DNA of 64,000 bases from assembly GCF_016808335.1 (NCBI RefSeq), contig NC_053137.1, positions 5,407,904-5,471,903 of the forward strand, read 5' to 3'. The notes under the pieces were generated by a model, which was not told where the DNA came from, searched no databases, and saw nothing but the letters and a program-made list of their open reading frames with translations. This DNA comes from Panicum virgatum (Eukaryota; Streptophyta; Magnoliopsida; Poales; Poaceae). Of this stretch, positions 22,801 to 35,363 are shown one piece after another (position 1 is the first letter of the stretch; each line of letters opens with the position of its first letter). Position numbers and translations under genes: made by a program.

Positions 22801-23780
22801 ACGGACGGATGTGTACGAGTACGATCATATTTATATCTTTGCAAAAGGCACCGTGCCCCAATGTACATGTATACCATATATGTATGTATGCACGTACTGT
22901 ACGACCGTATACGTACTTCACGATTGCTCATCAGTGGTAATCACAGGACTATGTATGCACGGCACTATTGTTAAATTTTCTCCTTTTCTTCCACCATTTG
23001 AACATTAATTTGAACTTGTTTGCGATTTGGAAAAGTCATGTGTGCAATTTGCCTAGATGGGCAACACGCTGACAGAGGGACCCAAAAGATTGTGTCGCAG
23101 ATACACATTTTTTTTAGAGAAAAAAAAATAATATTAAGTAACTATGCTCTGAACTTGGAGATGATCTAGCTGGCTACGTACTCCTCTTGAATATTAAGTA
23201 CAATCACAGTGGGATCCTCACTAACTACAAATAATATTCGTCCTTTTTGGGGCCGACACCAACTAATAATTCTTTTTTGCAAATTCGAGCTAATAATTGG
23301 ATCTCTCTAACTGGTTGGTGTTAGTCCCACTGGACTAGATAGATGGAATGCAAGATCGCTCTGGACTGGCCAGTAGTGTTAGGTTGCATCATGCATGCAC
23401 GCGCGTGATCTCCATACATCCATGCATCATCGCGGTTTACATGTCATCACCTGTATATATATTCGCTGCAACTAGCGAACAATGTTTTTCTCACACACCA
23501 AATCAGCACCAGCATCAACCAGACAGTAGTACTTTTTTCACACAACAAATCAGCACCAGCCACCAGTCACAGCCAGCCGAATAGTATGTTTGGCCAAATT
23601 AACAATATATATACTCTATATGTAGGGCTACTGGCCTATATGGAGCTTCATCAGCTCTATATTCAGATTTAAATGAAAATGTTTCAGTTTATTTCAAACC
23701 TAAAGTTGGGGAGGTTAGTTGGGTTATTGCAGGTTCAAAGACTTTTGGTGATTAAAGTGAGTGTGTTCAACTTTCGTCTT
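19891..23780. other. Intergenic DNA, no gene supported
   Basis: 20281-20560 is a MITE-like stretch (see separate entry). 21040-21090 has a Tourist-like end (TTAACCGAACAAACC). 22255-22315 holds a 33-bp tandem duplication around GAAAGACTGAGCCGGCAAAT. 23440-23590 looks like a TATA box plus leader without a coding region. Open frames on both strands between 20.5 and 22.2 kb have no family resemblance, no good ATG and no splice logic. Confidence 0.5.
20281..20560. repeat. MITE-like repeat with GCGAGACGAATCTAAT arms
   Basis: GCGAGACGAATCTAAT near 20379 faces ATTAAATTCGTCTCGC near 20458 around CTACTGTAGCATCACTGTAGC. This is the core of a very common grass MITE, and a cleaner copy lies at 63264-63395. 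Outer ends are degraded. Confidence 0.5.
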
Positions 23781-23789
23781 TTTTTTTAA

Positions 23790-24285
23790 AGTCTATATCA
23801 CCCCCTCGCATATGGAGAGTGGACTACATAACCCCCAACCTATAAAACGGTCTATATCACCCCCTGAACTCTCCAAAACTGGTCAAATTACCCCTGAAAC
23901 AGTTTCGAAAAATCATAGTAAATCACAGAAAAAATATAAAATAAACAATCCAATTGTGTTGGACTCCAAATGAGTAGATCTACACAGTGAACATATAATA
24001 TGATATGCTTTAGTATATTTTTATAGCTATGAAGAAAAACATAGATCTAAAGCTACAACAAAAAATATACTAAAACATACCATATTATATGATCACTGTG
24101 TAGATCTACTCATTTGGAGTCTAACACAATTGTATTTTCCATTTTATGATTTTTCTGTGATTTACTATGATTTTTTGAAACTGATTTAGGGTGTTTCAGA
24201 AAATTCAAGGGGTGATATAGACTGTTTCATAGGTTGGAGGGTTATGTAGGCCACGTCCCATAGTTGGGGGAGGGGCGGGGATGAT
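23790..24285. mobile_element. Foldback MITE, about 0.5 kb
   Basis: The left arm (about 23790-24010) and right arm (about 24060-24285) are inverted copies sharing TATATCACCCC, CATAACCC, AATCATAGTAAATCACAG, CAATTGTGTT and GAGTAGATCTACACAGTGA. The centre is near 24035. Nearly the whole element folds into one hairpin with only a short loop. No TSD was resolved and there is no coding. Such full-length hairpins can give small RNAs when read through. Confidence 0.7.
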
Positions 24286-24684
24286 ATATATTTTTTCCTT
24301 TTTTTTGGATTGATGGTATACTGTCATCGTTTGTTGTATGACGTGTCGTAGCACTTCAGACTCACGAACAAAGCTGTTACTTGTAGATATTATAGGTACA
24401 ATTTTCTCATTAAATTTACATGAGACTTGTGGAACGCTACAACACCATCCACAAATAATGGTATAGGCACATTATTTTCCGTGCGGCCCTTTTTGAAATA
24501 TTTCAAGTAAAGTGCCAAATAATAGTGTGGCAGCTTATTTCTAGCTACACGCTGACCGATTTCATTCTTCATGCCACTAGTTCATTGATCTGAATAGTTA
24601 GAGCCAATCAGAGCCGTCCTCCAACGTAACCACAACTAAACAGAGAAAAAGGCCGAAGGTAAGGACACTGTTCATTGATCTGAA
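24286..24684. other. Left flank of the Copia element
   Basis: Unique-looking DNA. TTCATTGATCTGAATA (24584-24599) and TTCATTGATCTGAATG (24671-24686) are a short direct repeat that overlaps the Copia insertion point. The 5-bp target CTGAA is at 24680-24684. Confidence 0.6.
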
Positions 24685-25061
24685 TGTTGGGATAATGATC
24701 TGTGAGCTTAAACAGTAAGCTCATTAAATAAATGAAAAGTAAAGTGGTAAGATAAGCTAATAAAGGAAAATCAATGAACGGAACGAACATTCCCGTGCCG
24801 TCCTGATCAGGGACGGCAACCGACCCAACAATGGCGGTTCTCCCCGGTGTGCAACAAGTATAAATAATGAGGTGAGAACCCCGCTCAAGGTACTGATCAC
24901 CTGGACGTTGCCAACACCGGGGAAATCACAACCGACACACGCACACACACTAAGAACACATACACAGAGGCAAGTGATGGGAGGCCCTAGTGACCAAGGT
25001 ATGTGCATCTCATGACATTCTTGTGGTTCCTTTTGATCTAGAGATCCTAGAATATCTAACA
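24685..25061 (+). repeat. Copia 5' LTR (377 bp)
   Basis: TG...CA ends. It contains AGTATAAATAATG (TATA-like, near 24858) and a run of ACACACGCACACACAC before the 3' end. It pairs with 41824-42200. Confidence 0.93.
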
Positions 25062-25062
25062 A

Positions 25063-25076
25063 TGGCATCACGAGCA
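25063..25076 (+). other. Copia primer-binding site
   Basis: TGGCATCACGAGCA begins one base after the LTR. It resembles the usual Copia site TGGTATCAGAGC complementary to initiator tRNA-Met, with substitutions and a shifted base. Confidence 0.6.
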
Positions 25077-25267
25077 AGGTTAGCTTCAAATTGGAACCCT
25101 CTGTTTATGCTAAATACCTCTGTCATGAAGTTTTGCGTCCAAATCCTGCAACCCGAAGCCCTAATTACCCAAAAAAATCCCCACTGCCGAAACCCTAACC
25201 CTAGCAAAATCCCCAAATCCTAAGGAACTTTAACCCTAAGATCTAAAGAGGAAGGCGGGGAGCTTAC

Positions 25268-25690
25268 CTCAAGGGCCGCCATGGCCGTCACTAACGGCGA
25301 GCGCGCGCCCGGGACTTGGTCCTGAGCAGCCTCGTGGGCCCCCCGCACCGGCCGACGCCGACCCCACGCGCGCGCCATGAAGCCGAGGTGGCCGTCCGCT
25401 CGCTAGATCTGACGACCGCCGCCGTCGCCGCTGCAAATCGGGGGCACGGCCGGCGGGTGCCTTAGGGCACCGACGAGCGGTGCTCGAAAGAGCTGCGCGC
25501 CGGCCACGGCCGCACTCTGGTGAGCAAAGCTCGGCAGCGCCTCCACCCCCTCTGGCGCGCGCCGCTCCGACGACGCCGTCACCGTCTCGCTCGCCCGGAG
25601 CCGCTGTCGGGTGAGAAGAGAGAGAAGGGGAGGGATAAAATAACTTAGGGTTGGGGGGGGCGGCCGGGCCGCCTTTTATGCGTCGGGGGG
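25268..25690 (-). other. Antisense promoter / first-exon-like segment in the Copia leader
   Basis: Read on the minus strand there is a TATA-like GCATAAAAGG at 25672-25681, then an AACCCTAAG-containing CT-rich leader, then GC-rich open sequence (a 155-aa frame, 25269-25736). It ends ATGGCGGCCCTTGAG followed by GTAAGC at about 25268, a good splice donor, and continues AT-rich like an intron. This is the layout of a host gene 5' end and is unlike retrotransposon leader DNA. It may be a captured gene fragment or a family-specific antisense promoter. The encoded frame is not recognisable. A run of 14 G lies at about 25686-25699. Confidence 0.4.
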
Positions 25691-25909
25691 GGGGGGGGGA
25701 GGCGCTGGCCGTCGGATTTGATCCGACGGCTGGCACGCGTCGGCCCCGGCTCAGGCCGTGGCAGGCCGGCGGGGAGGTTGAATTCCCGGCCCAGGCCTAG
25801 GTTTTTGGGCCTAAGGCCCGGGTTTTGGGGGCGGCGCGACTGTTTTGGACCAGGCCGAAATCGGCCCAGGTCGTTTTAAACTTTTTGGGCCAAATTTTGT
25901 TAATATTTT

Positions 25910-26998
25910 TGTTGACACCAATTTTTGACACGTGTCAAGGAAGCTGATTCATATGAAGGGAAGATGGCCGATGGAAGTCCGTCCGATGGGTCAGGAGAAT
26001 ATTCTGCGAAGAAGCTGATCCGCTAGCTCCGGTGCTCGGCCGATGGAGAGTTGCCGATGAAGTCAAGGAAGGAGAAGAGGATCCGGACTCTACGAGAATC
26101 TTGATGATTCGGTTGTAATATTTTAAGTAGTTTATCTTTTAGATAATCTTTTCTTTAGGGTCAAGTAATGTTTGTCTTGATCGGTTAGGACTTGATAGCG
26201 CTAGGCTATATATATCAGTTGTAAGGGACCGGAAAAATTTGATACACATCTAATACAACAAACTTTACAATTTCTTTGCACTTTTTTCGGCGACTTCACC
26301 TTTTCTTTTTTTTCGACGAGTTCTTTGAAGTTGATCAAGGACGCCTCACATTCGAGCGACTTGATTTGCTGGTGAGTTTTCGTTTTACCGAGTATATTTG
26401 AGCTTTAGCTATCGGGTGCATCGATGTAGCTTTGTTCAAATCTATTTAAAAGTTATCGAGTTTATCTGGACTTTGACTTCCGGGCGCATCACTGTCGTCT
26501 CGTCTAGATTTATTCACCAATTATCGATATCGGCTAGATTTGTAGGTTTTCCTATGCTTTTTGGCCATTATCACATCTAAAAACATACTAGATCGGCTTT
26601 AGGTTTTGGAGTAACACTTTTGTTATCTCAAGAGCCAGTTTAGATCTGTTTTTAGCTCACATCATCTGAGTTACACATTCGTAGCTTAGATCTTGTCATA
26701 CATACGCAAACGGCTGTTCAAAGCCAGTTTTGTCGTTTAGTGCATCGGCTGATCCTGCCGATGCGCTCTTTTACTACGCGCTTGCATTTAATATCTTTTT
26801 ATCGTCTATAGTATCAGCAAAGCTTGCCGATACGCCCATCTGAGAGATATTTGGAATCTCAGTCGATACGCTCTCGAATTTGACTTTGTTTTCTCCCTTG
26901 TCAATTTCAGGTCAAATTGACTGGCACGCTTGGTTGACTTTCCGTGACTCGGCGAACACTTGCCCTAGGATTCCAGTGTGTTGATGTTTGTGTCAACA
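25910..26998 (+). repeat. Tat 5' LTR (1,089 bp)
   Basis: Homologous along its length to 35608-36739. It lacks a 42-nt segment found in the 3' LTR, apparently lost between two GGCCGAT copies (see findings). CTATATATATCAG near 26203-26215 is TATA-like. Confidence 0.88.
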
Positions 26999-27005
26999 CA
27001 TCTTT

Positions 27006-27023
27006 TGGCACGCTCGATGGGAC
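27006..27023 (+). other. Tat primer-binding site
   Basis: TGGCACGCTCGATGGGAC starts 8 nt after the 5' LTR. It has the TGGC start and GGGAC end common to Gypsy primer-binding sites. The tRNA was not identified. Confidence 0.45.
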
Positions 27024-27036
27024 CAAAAGCTTCAAC

Positions 27037-30009
27037 ATGGTGGAAATGACAGATAAATCTGCAGTTAGTGAAGAAAACTAGATTCCTGTTCCTGAAGACA
27101 AGCTCGAAGAAGAACAAAAGAAGGAACATAAAGAGCTGGTGGAGAGATTCAAATGTGAATGCCTCAAGTCGTACATCGTCAACAGATCTGGTGAGGTGAT
27201 CAAGAAGTTTAATCTTCCATCTTTCCAGCCATTGACAGAGGCTCAACGTGAAAGCAAGATGATAGACGCAGTTGGCCAAGCTGTGGCACAAGCCTTCATC
27301 AAGAGTGCAACAGTTATGGGCAACACAGTGCACAATGCGGTGGTTAAGACTTTTGCTGAAGGCATGTTTTCAGGGTGCATGGATCCTTGCTATATACAGC
27401 CAGATCAGATGCAGTATGTTCTCTTGGAAATATCTATGGCAGCAGCCCTGTTGGCTCAGAATAGCCAGGCAGGAACAAGCAACAGTCAAACTCCACCCCA
27501 GATGACTACTGCAGCATCAGCGGTTACAGCAGATTCTATATACTCAACCACGCCGCCGATTGCTACAACTGTGCAAGATGGATCTGCGTCTGTATTTCCT
27601 AAAGGATGGAATCCTGCTACTGGGTATGGTATGCATCCGGATTTCTTTTCTACGCCACCCAAGATGCAGTTTAATGCGTCGGCTTCTCAGCCGATAGCCT
27701 CTCAGCCTGATCCATCGATCGTTCAGCCGATGGGTGCACAGCAGGATGCATCGGCAACACAGCTGAATGCACAAGGCGCATGGAGTCCACAACAGATGGC
27801 ACAAACTAATACATCGGTGCCACCGTCGTTGACCCCACAGCAGCGTCTTGCTATTCTGCTCCAACCCCAGTCTCCTTCAGAAGTGTTGTTGTCACAATCT
27901 CCGCATCAGAAGGGAATCAACTGGGTATTCCACAATCAAGCAACCGGACAGATACGTTGTGTTAGTGTACCATACATGGAGGCTACTGGGCAACAGTCGG
28001 CTAGTCCATCAGCTCCACAGCCGACGATGATTTAGCAGACACCCAATCGGATAGCTCAGCAAATACATCAGATGCAATCGGCTAGACAGCCGATGAACCA
28101 TGTAGCTCAGCAACTTGCGATGATGACCAATGCAGCGAGCACGGTTTCCCCTCAGCAAATGCCAATAGTTGAGCCGCAAGTTGATTGGAGCACAAAGATA
28201 GCTGAAGTGATGAGGGAGCAGTTTGGTTTGAGGCCAAAGCAACAATCCGTTATGTACAAGACTCCCTATCCTCTGTCTTATGATCAGATTCCTCACCCAC
28301 ACAAGTACAAAATGCCTGACTTCACAAAGTTCTCAGGGCAGGGAGAAGTTTCTACGATGGAACATGTTAATAGGTTCCTTCTATAGTTGGGAGAAGTGGG
28401 CAACCATGATGCACTCAGAGTCCGTTTGTTCTCCTTGTCTTTGTCTGGATCGGCCTTTGCTTGGTTCACCACTTTGCCAGCAAACTCCATATTATATTGA
28501 GCCCATCTAGAGAGACAATTTCATCAGTTCTTTTTCTCTGGGATTACTGAGTTAAAGTTGACCGATTTGACCGGCTTAAGACAGAGAAATGATGAATTGG
28601 TTGCTGCTTTTATCCAAAGGTTCAGAGATGTCAAGAACCGATGTTACAGTTTGGTTCTATCTGATCCGCAGTTGGCCGATGCAGCATTTAATGGGCTCTT
28701 GCCGCACATTAAAGATAAATATGCATCGCAAGAGTTTGAAAGTATTAGCCAGATCGCAAGTCGGATGATAGGAAAGACTCGATCCTACGAGTCCAAGAAG
28801 CCTTTTCAGAAGAAGATCAACTATGTGGAGTATTTTGCTAATGATGAGTCTGAAAAGGAGCAAGAAACGGTCGCATCGGCTGAGTGGATACAGAACAACA
28901 AAAAGCCGGTGATGTGTTCGTTTGGGAAGAAAGAGCCTGAGTAGTATGGGTTTGACATCACCAAAGTCGACAAGATCTTTGACTTGTTATTGTCGGAAGG
29001 GTTGATCAAGTTGAAGCCATATCACAAGATTCCATCGAAGGACGAGATCAAGAATATGAAGTACTGCAAGTGGCACAACGTCACATCGCATGATACAAAT
29101 AAGTGCAAGGTCTTCCGACAGCAGATTCAGATGGCTTTCGAACAAGGGAGATTGAAATTTGAGGCTCCCAAGAAGATGATGAAGATCGACGGGCATCCTT
29201 TCGCCACAAACATGGTTGATGTGGCCAGAGATGAGGATTCTCCTCAAGCCAAGATTTTGATATCGTCATCGGCCAAGAGATCTGGGGCTGTTGATCCTAA
29301 AGTGCAGATAGCAGCCGATGAGGTCAAAGGAAAGGGTCCGATGAAGGATGTTGGACGTTCATCGACACCACGTAGACGTGTCACGTCTCAAATGCTGTTG
29401 AATAAGTTTCAGCGTGATCGTGAAAGGCGGCAGCGTAGAGAAGAAGAGGAGCGACGCGAGCAAGATCGTTGGAGGTGTCCTTTCTTTGTCTACTGCTGGG
29501 AAGAAGGGTTGACATTGCCATCGGCGTATGATTGTCCCGAGTGCAATGGTCAAGGCAACCGATCATATGAAAAACCACGTCATGAACCCTATCGACGTGA
29601 GCGCACTCCTGTGCATGATCGGCTAGGAAGAAAGATATCGGTACATGATCAACTAGGGGGCAGGACCATGCTACGTGATCCTGCTAGAAGAAGAATACCT
29701 GCACACGATTGGCTAGAACAGGTGGCCGATGACAGAGTGCAAGATGATCAGCCGATGCAGAGAGATCCAGAACGTGAGCCTGATCGCACGGATCAATCTC
29801 AATGGTGCCTAGGGGATTTGACCAGGTCTCAGAAGCGACGTATTCAGAGGTTACGCCAGCTGGAGATCATTGAGGAAGAACAAGAACAAACTCTGAACGA
29901 GAAAGGAGTCAAATCACAAATTTGGCGTGTTAAGGCTAAATCCGATGATGAATCGGCCAGTGACAATTCTACACCGATCCAAGCAGTCGGTTCTTCAGAA
30001 AGTTCCTGA
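27037..30009 (+). pseudogene. Tat gag (broken)
   Basis: All pieces read in one frame from ATG 27037 to the TGA at 30007-30009, but that frame is interrupted by stops at 27079 (TAG), 28033 (TAG), 28384 (TAG), 28498 (TGA) and 28942 (TAG). The N-terminal part is Gln/Pro/Ala-rich (27.4-28.2 kb). A gag core follows at about 28.3-28.8 kb, with FAWFTTLP and LRQRNDELVAAFIQRFRDV, typical of plant Gypsy capsid. A C-x2-H-type region (YCKWHN...HDTNKCKVF) lies near 29.06 kb. The C-terminal part is Arg/Glu-rich with a DCPECNGQG motif near 29.54 kb. All the stops are single-codon changes, so decay is by point mutation without frameshift. Confidence 0.8.
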
Positions 30010-32203
30010 TGGATGAGTTCCTAGAGGAAGAATGGAAGTTGGGGCATGGGTTTATGTCGGCCGATTTACTAGAGGAAATTGATATCGGAGATGGTGATAG
30101 ACCGAGGCCGACGTTTATTAGTGCCAACTTGGATCTCAAATACAAGCAGGAACTGAAAAGTTTATTAAGAGAGTACAAAGATTGCTTTGCTTGGGAATAT
30201 TATGAGATGTTTGGCTTGGATAGATCTATTGTGGAACATCGTTTGCCTATAAAATCGGGATATCGGCCATATCAACAAGGAGCGAGGCGATGTAATCCTA
30301 AGATTTTGCCAGATATAAAGGCCGAGATTATACAGTTAATTGAAGCTAATTTTATTTGGCAGTGTCGTTATGCCGAATGGATTTCTAACGTGGTTCCTGT
30401 TTACAAGAAAAATGGCAAGTTGCGGGTATGCATTGATTTCAGGGATCTCAACAAGGCTACGCCGATGGATGGTTACCCTATACCGATAGCTGATATGTTG
30501 GTAGATGCTGCTGCTGGGCACAAGGTGATCAGTTTTATGGATGGTAATGCTGGGTACAACCAAATCTTTATGGCGGAAGAAGACATCCACAAAACTGCAT
30601 TCAGATGTCTGGGACATCTCGATTTATTCGAGTGGGTAGTCATGACCTTCGGACTAAAAAATGCCGGTGCTACGTACCAGAGAGCCATGAATTATATCTT
30701 TCATGAATTCATCGGCAAAATTGTGGAGATATACATTGATGACGTGGTTGTGAAGTCAAAGGGGCACCAAGAACATTTGGCCGATCTACGTAGAGCTTTG
30801 GAATGCACCAGAAGACATGGTTTAAAGATGAATCCAAACAAGTGCGCTTTTGGTGTATCAGCTGGCCAATTTTTGGGCTTTATGGTACATGAGCGAGGGA
30901 TTGAAATTAGTCAGAAGACTATATCAGCCATCGACAAAGTTGAAACCCCTACGATGAAGGTTGAACTTCAGTCATTGATCAGCAAGATTAATTTTATTCG
31001 AAAGATTTATATCTAATCTGTCGGGAAAAATTCAGCCGTTCAGTTCTTTACTAAAGTTGAAGGCCGATCAGGAATTTGTATGGAGAGAGGAACATCAGAA
31101 GGCATTGGATGAAATCAAACATTATCCGGTAAATCCTCCGGTGTTGGTTCCTCCCCAAAAGCACAAACCATTTAAATTGTATTTATCGGCTGATGAGCGT
31201 GCTATCGGATCGGCCCTTATTCAAGAATTTGACGGAAAAGATAGAGCTATCTATTTTGTGAGCAGAAGGTTGCTGGATGCTGAAACCAGGTATTCTCCTG
31301 TCGAGAGATTGTGTCTTTGCTTATACTTCTTCTGTACCAAGCTTAGACATTATTTATTGTCGGCTGAATGTGTTGTTGTGAGCAAAGATGATGTTATTAG
31401 ATATATGCTCTTATTGCTGATTTTAAAAGGGAGAATAGGGAAGTGGATTTTGGCATTATCAGAATTTGATTTGAGATATGAATCGGCTAAAACAGTTAAG
31501 GGTCAAGCCGTAACCGATTTTGTTGTGCAACATTGTGGACCAGAGCTAAGCATGGTAGATCTTGTTCTTTGGACTTTATTCTTTGATGGATCTTCGTGTG
31601 GAAACAATTCTGGAATTGGTGTGGTGCTAATTTCCCCTCGGGGGACAAATTTTGAGTTCTCATTTCCGATTGAAGCCTCTACAACCAATAATCAAGCTGA
31701 GTATCGTGCTATTCTCAAGGGGATTCAATTACTTCGAGAAATCAAAGCCGAAGCTGTTAAGATTTTTGAAGATTCTATGCTGGTGATCAATCAGTTAGTT
31801 GGGGAGTATGAATGCAAAGATGGTATTTTACAATTATATCATGAAGAATGTCTCCGGCTGCTGAAAGAATTCAAGAAGGTAACCATCGAGCATGTTCCCA
31901 AATTTCATAATAGTGATGCAAATCGGCTGGCTCAGCATGCTTTAGGATATCGGCTGATGGAAGGAATAATGGCCTTGGAGTTAACAGCCGATGATTGAAG
32001 GAAAGAGATTATTGATTATCTGAAAGATCTATCCAAGAAAGTGAACGGAAAAATCAGATTCTAAGCAATCAAGTATGTATTGTTGGAGGAAGATTTATAT
32101 TATCGGTCAATTGATGGGGTTTTGCTCAAATGCATTGATAAAGAAGAAGCAAAGGTGTTAATGGGTGAAATTCACGAAGGTGTCTGTGGATCCCATCAAT
32201 CGG
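30009..32203 (+). pseudogene. Tat pol: RT, RNase H, second RNase H, truncated integrase
   Basis: The RT frame 30009-31016 has the RT core with CIDFRDLNKAT near 30.43 kb and the active-site YIDDVV near 30.73 kb. A one-base frameshift near 31.0 kb moves reading to the frame of 31057-31998. That frame holds the first RNase H (LYLSADERAIGSALIQE; near 31.18 kb) and a second RNase H starting FFDGSSCGNNSGIGVVL near 31.58 kb with NNQAEYRA. After TGA at 31996 the frame continues with further stops into the zinc-binding start of integrase (GEIHEGVCGSHQS) and ends at 32203, where a minus-strand LTR is inserted. The catalytic integrase core is absent. Confidence 0.85.
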
Positions 32204-34113
32204 TGAAGCGTCCCCTCATAAGAGAAGACTTAAATGTATTACAAATATCAGTCCCAGGAGGCTGATACACATTTATTACATCAGATAGTACATCACCGTT
32301 CAACTCTACGCGATAATGGGCAGTGAAGCGCCACTATCGCGAGGATAACAACTAAAACCCACACAACGACATTAACTACGAAGAGGTCATCAGAGTCCTG
32401 CGGCATACGGAGCTTCCTGCGGGTGACCCTATCCACAGGAAAGGTTGGGTGCAGGACGGAACCTCTACTCAATGTCTTCGGGAACGAAGTCTGGACCTTC
32501 CTCTGTAAAAGTTAAGAATGGGGTGAGTACAAACGTACTCAGCAAGTCCAACCACACCCACGGAGGGGGTATAAACAGAATATAATGCATGGGGTAAACC
32601 AAGGATAAGGCTAGGGTTTAATTTGCGGAAAGCTAATTTTTATGCAGGGGTTTATTTGAAAGAAAGGGTTTTTCAAAAAAAAAACAACTATATCTCACAG
32701 TGTAACACATAGGGTTGATCCACGCAGGATCCCAGTTTTAAGTTGCTACCGGACTCCTCATCCGCCGTAGTACATGGCACAACTGCCGGACACTTTTTCA
32801 AAATGACTCACGCCATCCCATCCATTCCCAGAAGAAACACTAGTTGTGTGACCAAACCATAACTCACCCAGTACCGTGGGCACGTCTATTCGAATAGATT
32901 TTAACTCTGCAGAGGCGTGCAACTTTACCCACAAGCGGGGTACCACGGCACGATCACCTTAGTGTCGGTGCGGATCTCAACAAAGCCATTACCCACCTTA
33001 GCTAGACCTGACTAGCCACCACGGGATCCACCGAGGGGTCATCGACCTATCACCGAGGTATAACCGGGGCATAAATCACACAGAGCATATCCCTTCTCCT
33101 TGGTCACTCGTTGCTCTCAACTCTCCTGATGGCTATCAGACTAACTAGTGGGGTTTATGCTAAGCCGTTGCCCATACAACGGTCGAGTGGTTTGCACGAT
33201 GGTTGAGTTAGGTGAGATGACACACCAACTCGGTCCTTAGTTGTGACAAGATGGATATCTCCCTTCCTTGCTCAACCACACAGGTACGAGCACACCATTC
33301 GGCAATTCACACAGAAGTGCCATCCATCTCGTTTAAACTTATCTTTCGAAAATTTCATATTTTTCCTTCCCACACACTCACACCTTTTCTTTGTATAAAA
33401 CAAGTTGTATCGTGTTTAAGGTCCTAAGCGTTCTAGCATCGATTAATGTCCAAACAGATCACATTCAGACATTAATCTAGGTGGTCAAGAAATAGTTATA
33501 ATAAATCAAGGGGTGGCTATCCAACCATGTTTTCAGCAGGCAAAACATATGCAGTTTTGTAAATCGGGCCAATAGGTTGTGTTTATAAAAACTAGGACAA
33601 AATATGCCTCAAAGGATGGGATTGAACTTGCCGTCCTCAAAGCCTTCCGGGAAGTCCTGATCGAAGTACTGTCCTTCGGGTTCGGGGTCGCGGAACTGGT
33701 CCTCGTTCACTTGCTGCTCGTCGACGGGTTCTCCCTCGTTCACACCGTCAGCTACGGATGAGAACGGCACAACGACAAGCAAACACAAACAAGCACAAAC
33801 ATAAAATAAAATGAGCTTAGAGAGGATGAAAATAGGAGGAATAGATAGTGTATGATTTTAGAAGAATTTAAGAAAAAGAATCAACGGAATCGGAGTTTGG
33901 ATGGGTGAGATATTGGATGCTAAAGTGAACTGATAATTAAACTACATAATTAAATTAGTATATTTCACATGATGGCATGGTCACGTGGGCTACTCGAACA
34001 GCACACACATGCGTATATACTTGGGCCTTTGGATTTTATTAGTGTTGTGGGCCCAGGAGATAATAGGAAGGGAGAGGGGCACAGGTAGCAGAGAAGCACG
34101 CAGGTTCTCGTGC

Positions 34114-34147
<34 letters not shown>

Positions 34148-35363
34148 CGCCATGGCTGGGGTGCTCGAGCTCGAGCCGGCGGCAGCTCCGGCCACCGTTC
34201 TAGAATCCGAGGGCACGGGGAGAGAGAGGAGGGCGAGGGGGTTCTACTTGGGTGACTCCGGACATGGGAAACGAAGGTCGGCTCCGGCCGCGTGGCAGCC
34301 ATGGCCGCGGCTTATGAGCTTGCTGGTGGTGGGTAGAGGAAGGGGCGCTGGTTGGGGAAGGCCGAGGGTGCTGCGGAGATGCTCGGCAGCTGCTTACCTT
34401 GGTGCGGGGCTGCCTACAGGAGGAGATCGACGAGCGGCTGCTGCGGCTCGGGAGGGAGAGCAGAGAGAGCTCGATTCAGGGAGGAAGGGAGGCGGTGAGT
34501 GGTGGAGCTGGGGCTGCTCGGAGAGTTGAAGGTGGCGACGGAGGGCAGCTCGGCCTCGCCTTTTATAGGCCGAAGAAGCAGCAACAGCTCGCAGCTTCAA
34601 CCACCGCCATTAATGGCGGTGACTGTGGACAGGCATCGGCTTGTGGGCGTCGCCTAGCGGAGCGGTGTCATTGAGGCGACGGCAAGGCGTTCGCGGCGAG
34701 GCGGCGGGGCTGCAGCGGTGAAGAGACGGGGCGGGCAGGCGCCCCGGCGGCCGGCGGCCGGCGCGGCTTTGGCACGGCGAGCAGCTCGGCAGTGTGATGG
34801 GATGGCACAAGCACGCGCGGACTTGCGGTGATGATGGCGTAGAGGAGATGGGATGGCATGAGCAGAGGGCAGCGTCGCTTTGCAGCAGCTCGCTGGGGTC
34901 TCCAGCTTTTGGCTAGGTTGTCCGCTGGTGCGAGAGCTCGGCGTGCCATGGCCATGTGTTGCTACTGGGTGCTAGCTAATGGCAGCATGCATGTGATTAA
35001 GTGTTGCTGCATGCGCCAGCGAGAGCGAGCACAGCGAAAGCCTCGATCTGCAAAGTTTGCATGCACACATGGGTGCTAGCTTGATGCTAAGGCTGCATGC
35101 AGATGTTTAAAAGCTGCTACGCGAGTGCAACTTGTGTACGTGAGAGTGCATAGGTGAGAAACAAAACAAGAGAGATTAGTGAGGGAGGAAGCTAATTAGT
35201 TGGAGCATATATGATGAGAGAGAATAGCTAAATGGAGGTTTAGGCAAAAGATAGAATCTAGGTGACAAGGAAATTTGAGCTCAACGACGAAAGAAATTTT
35301 GAAATGATTTCAAAATTTATTTTTAGCGAGTAATTTCCTTGGGTGAATTTTCGGGATGTTACA
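32204..35363 (-). repeat. Minus-strand LTR (3,160 bp)
   Basis: TG...CA ends on the minus strand. It holds a TGAGTAC/GTACTCA hairpin at 32524-32541, an acidic open frame at 33609-33751, a GC-rich block at 34.1-34.9 kb and a (TC)n run at 34118-34143. This is the same block order as the solo LTR at 1487-5501. Confidence 0.78.
33609..33751 (-). other. Short acidic reading frame in the nested LTR
   Basis: On the minus strand CATCCGTAG is followed by 143 nt of open frame (phase 2) ending TGA. The 47-residue tail is dominated by Glu, Asp, Gln and Pro and ends FEDGKFNPIL. It has the same position, acceptor-like start, phase and character as the frame at 3879-4048. Function is unknown. Confidence 0.4.
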
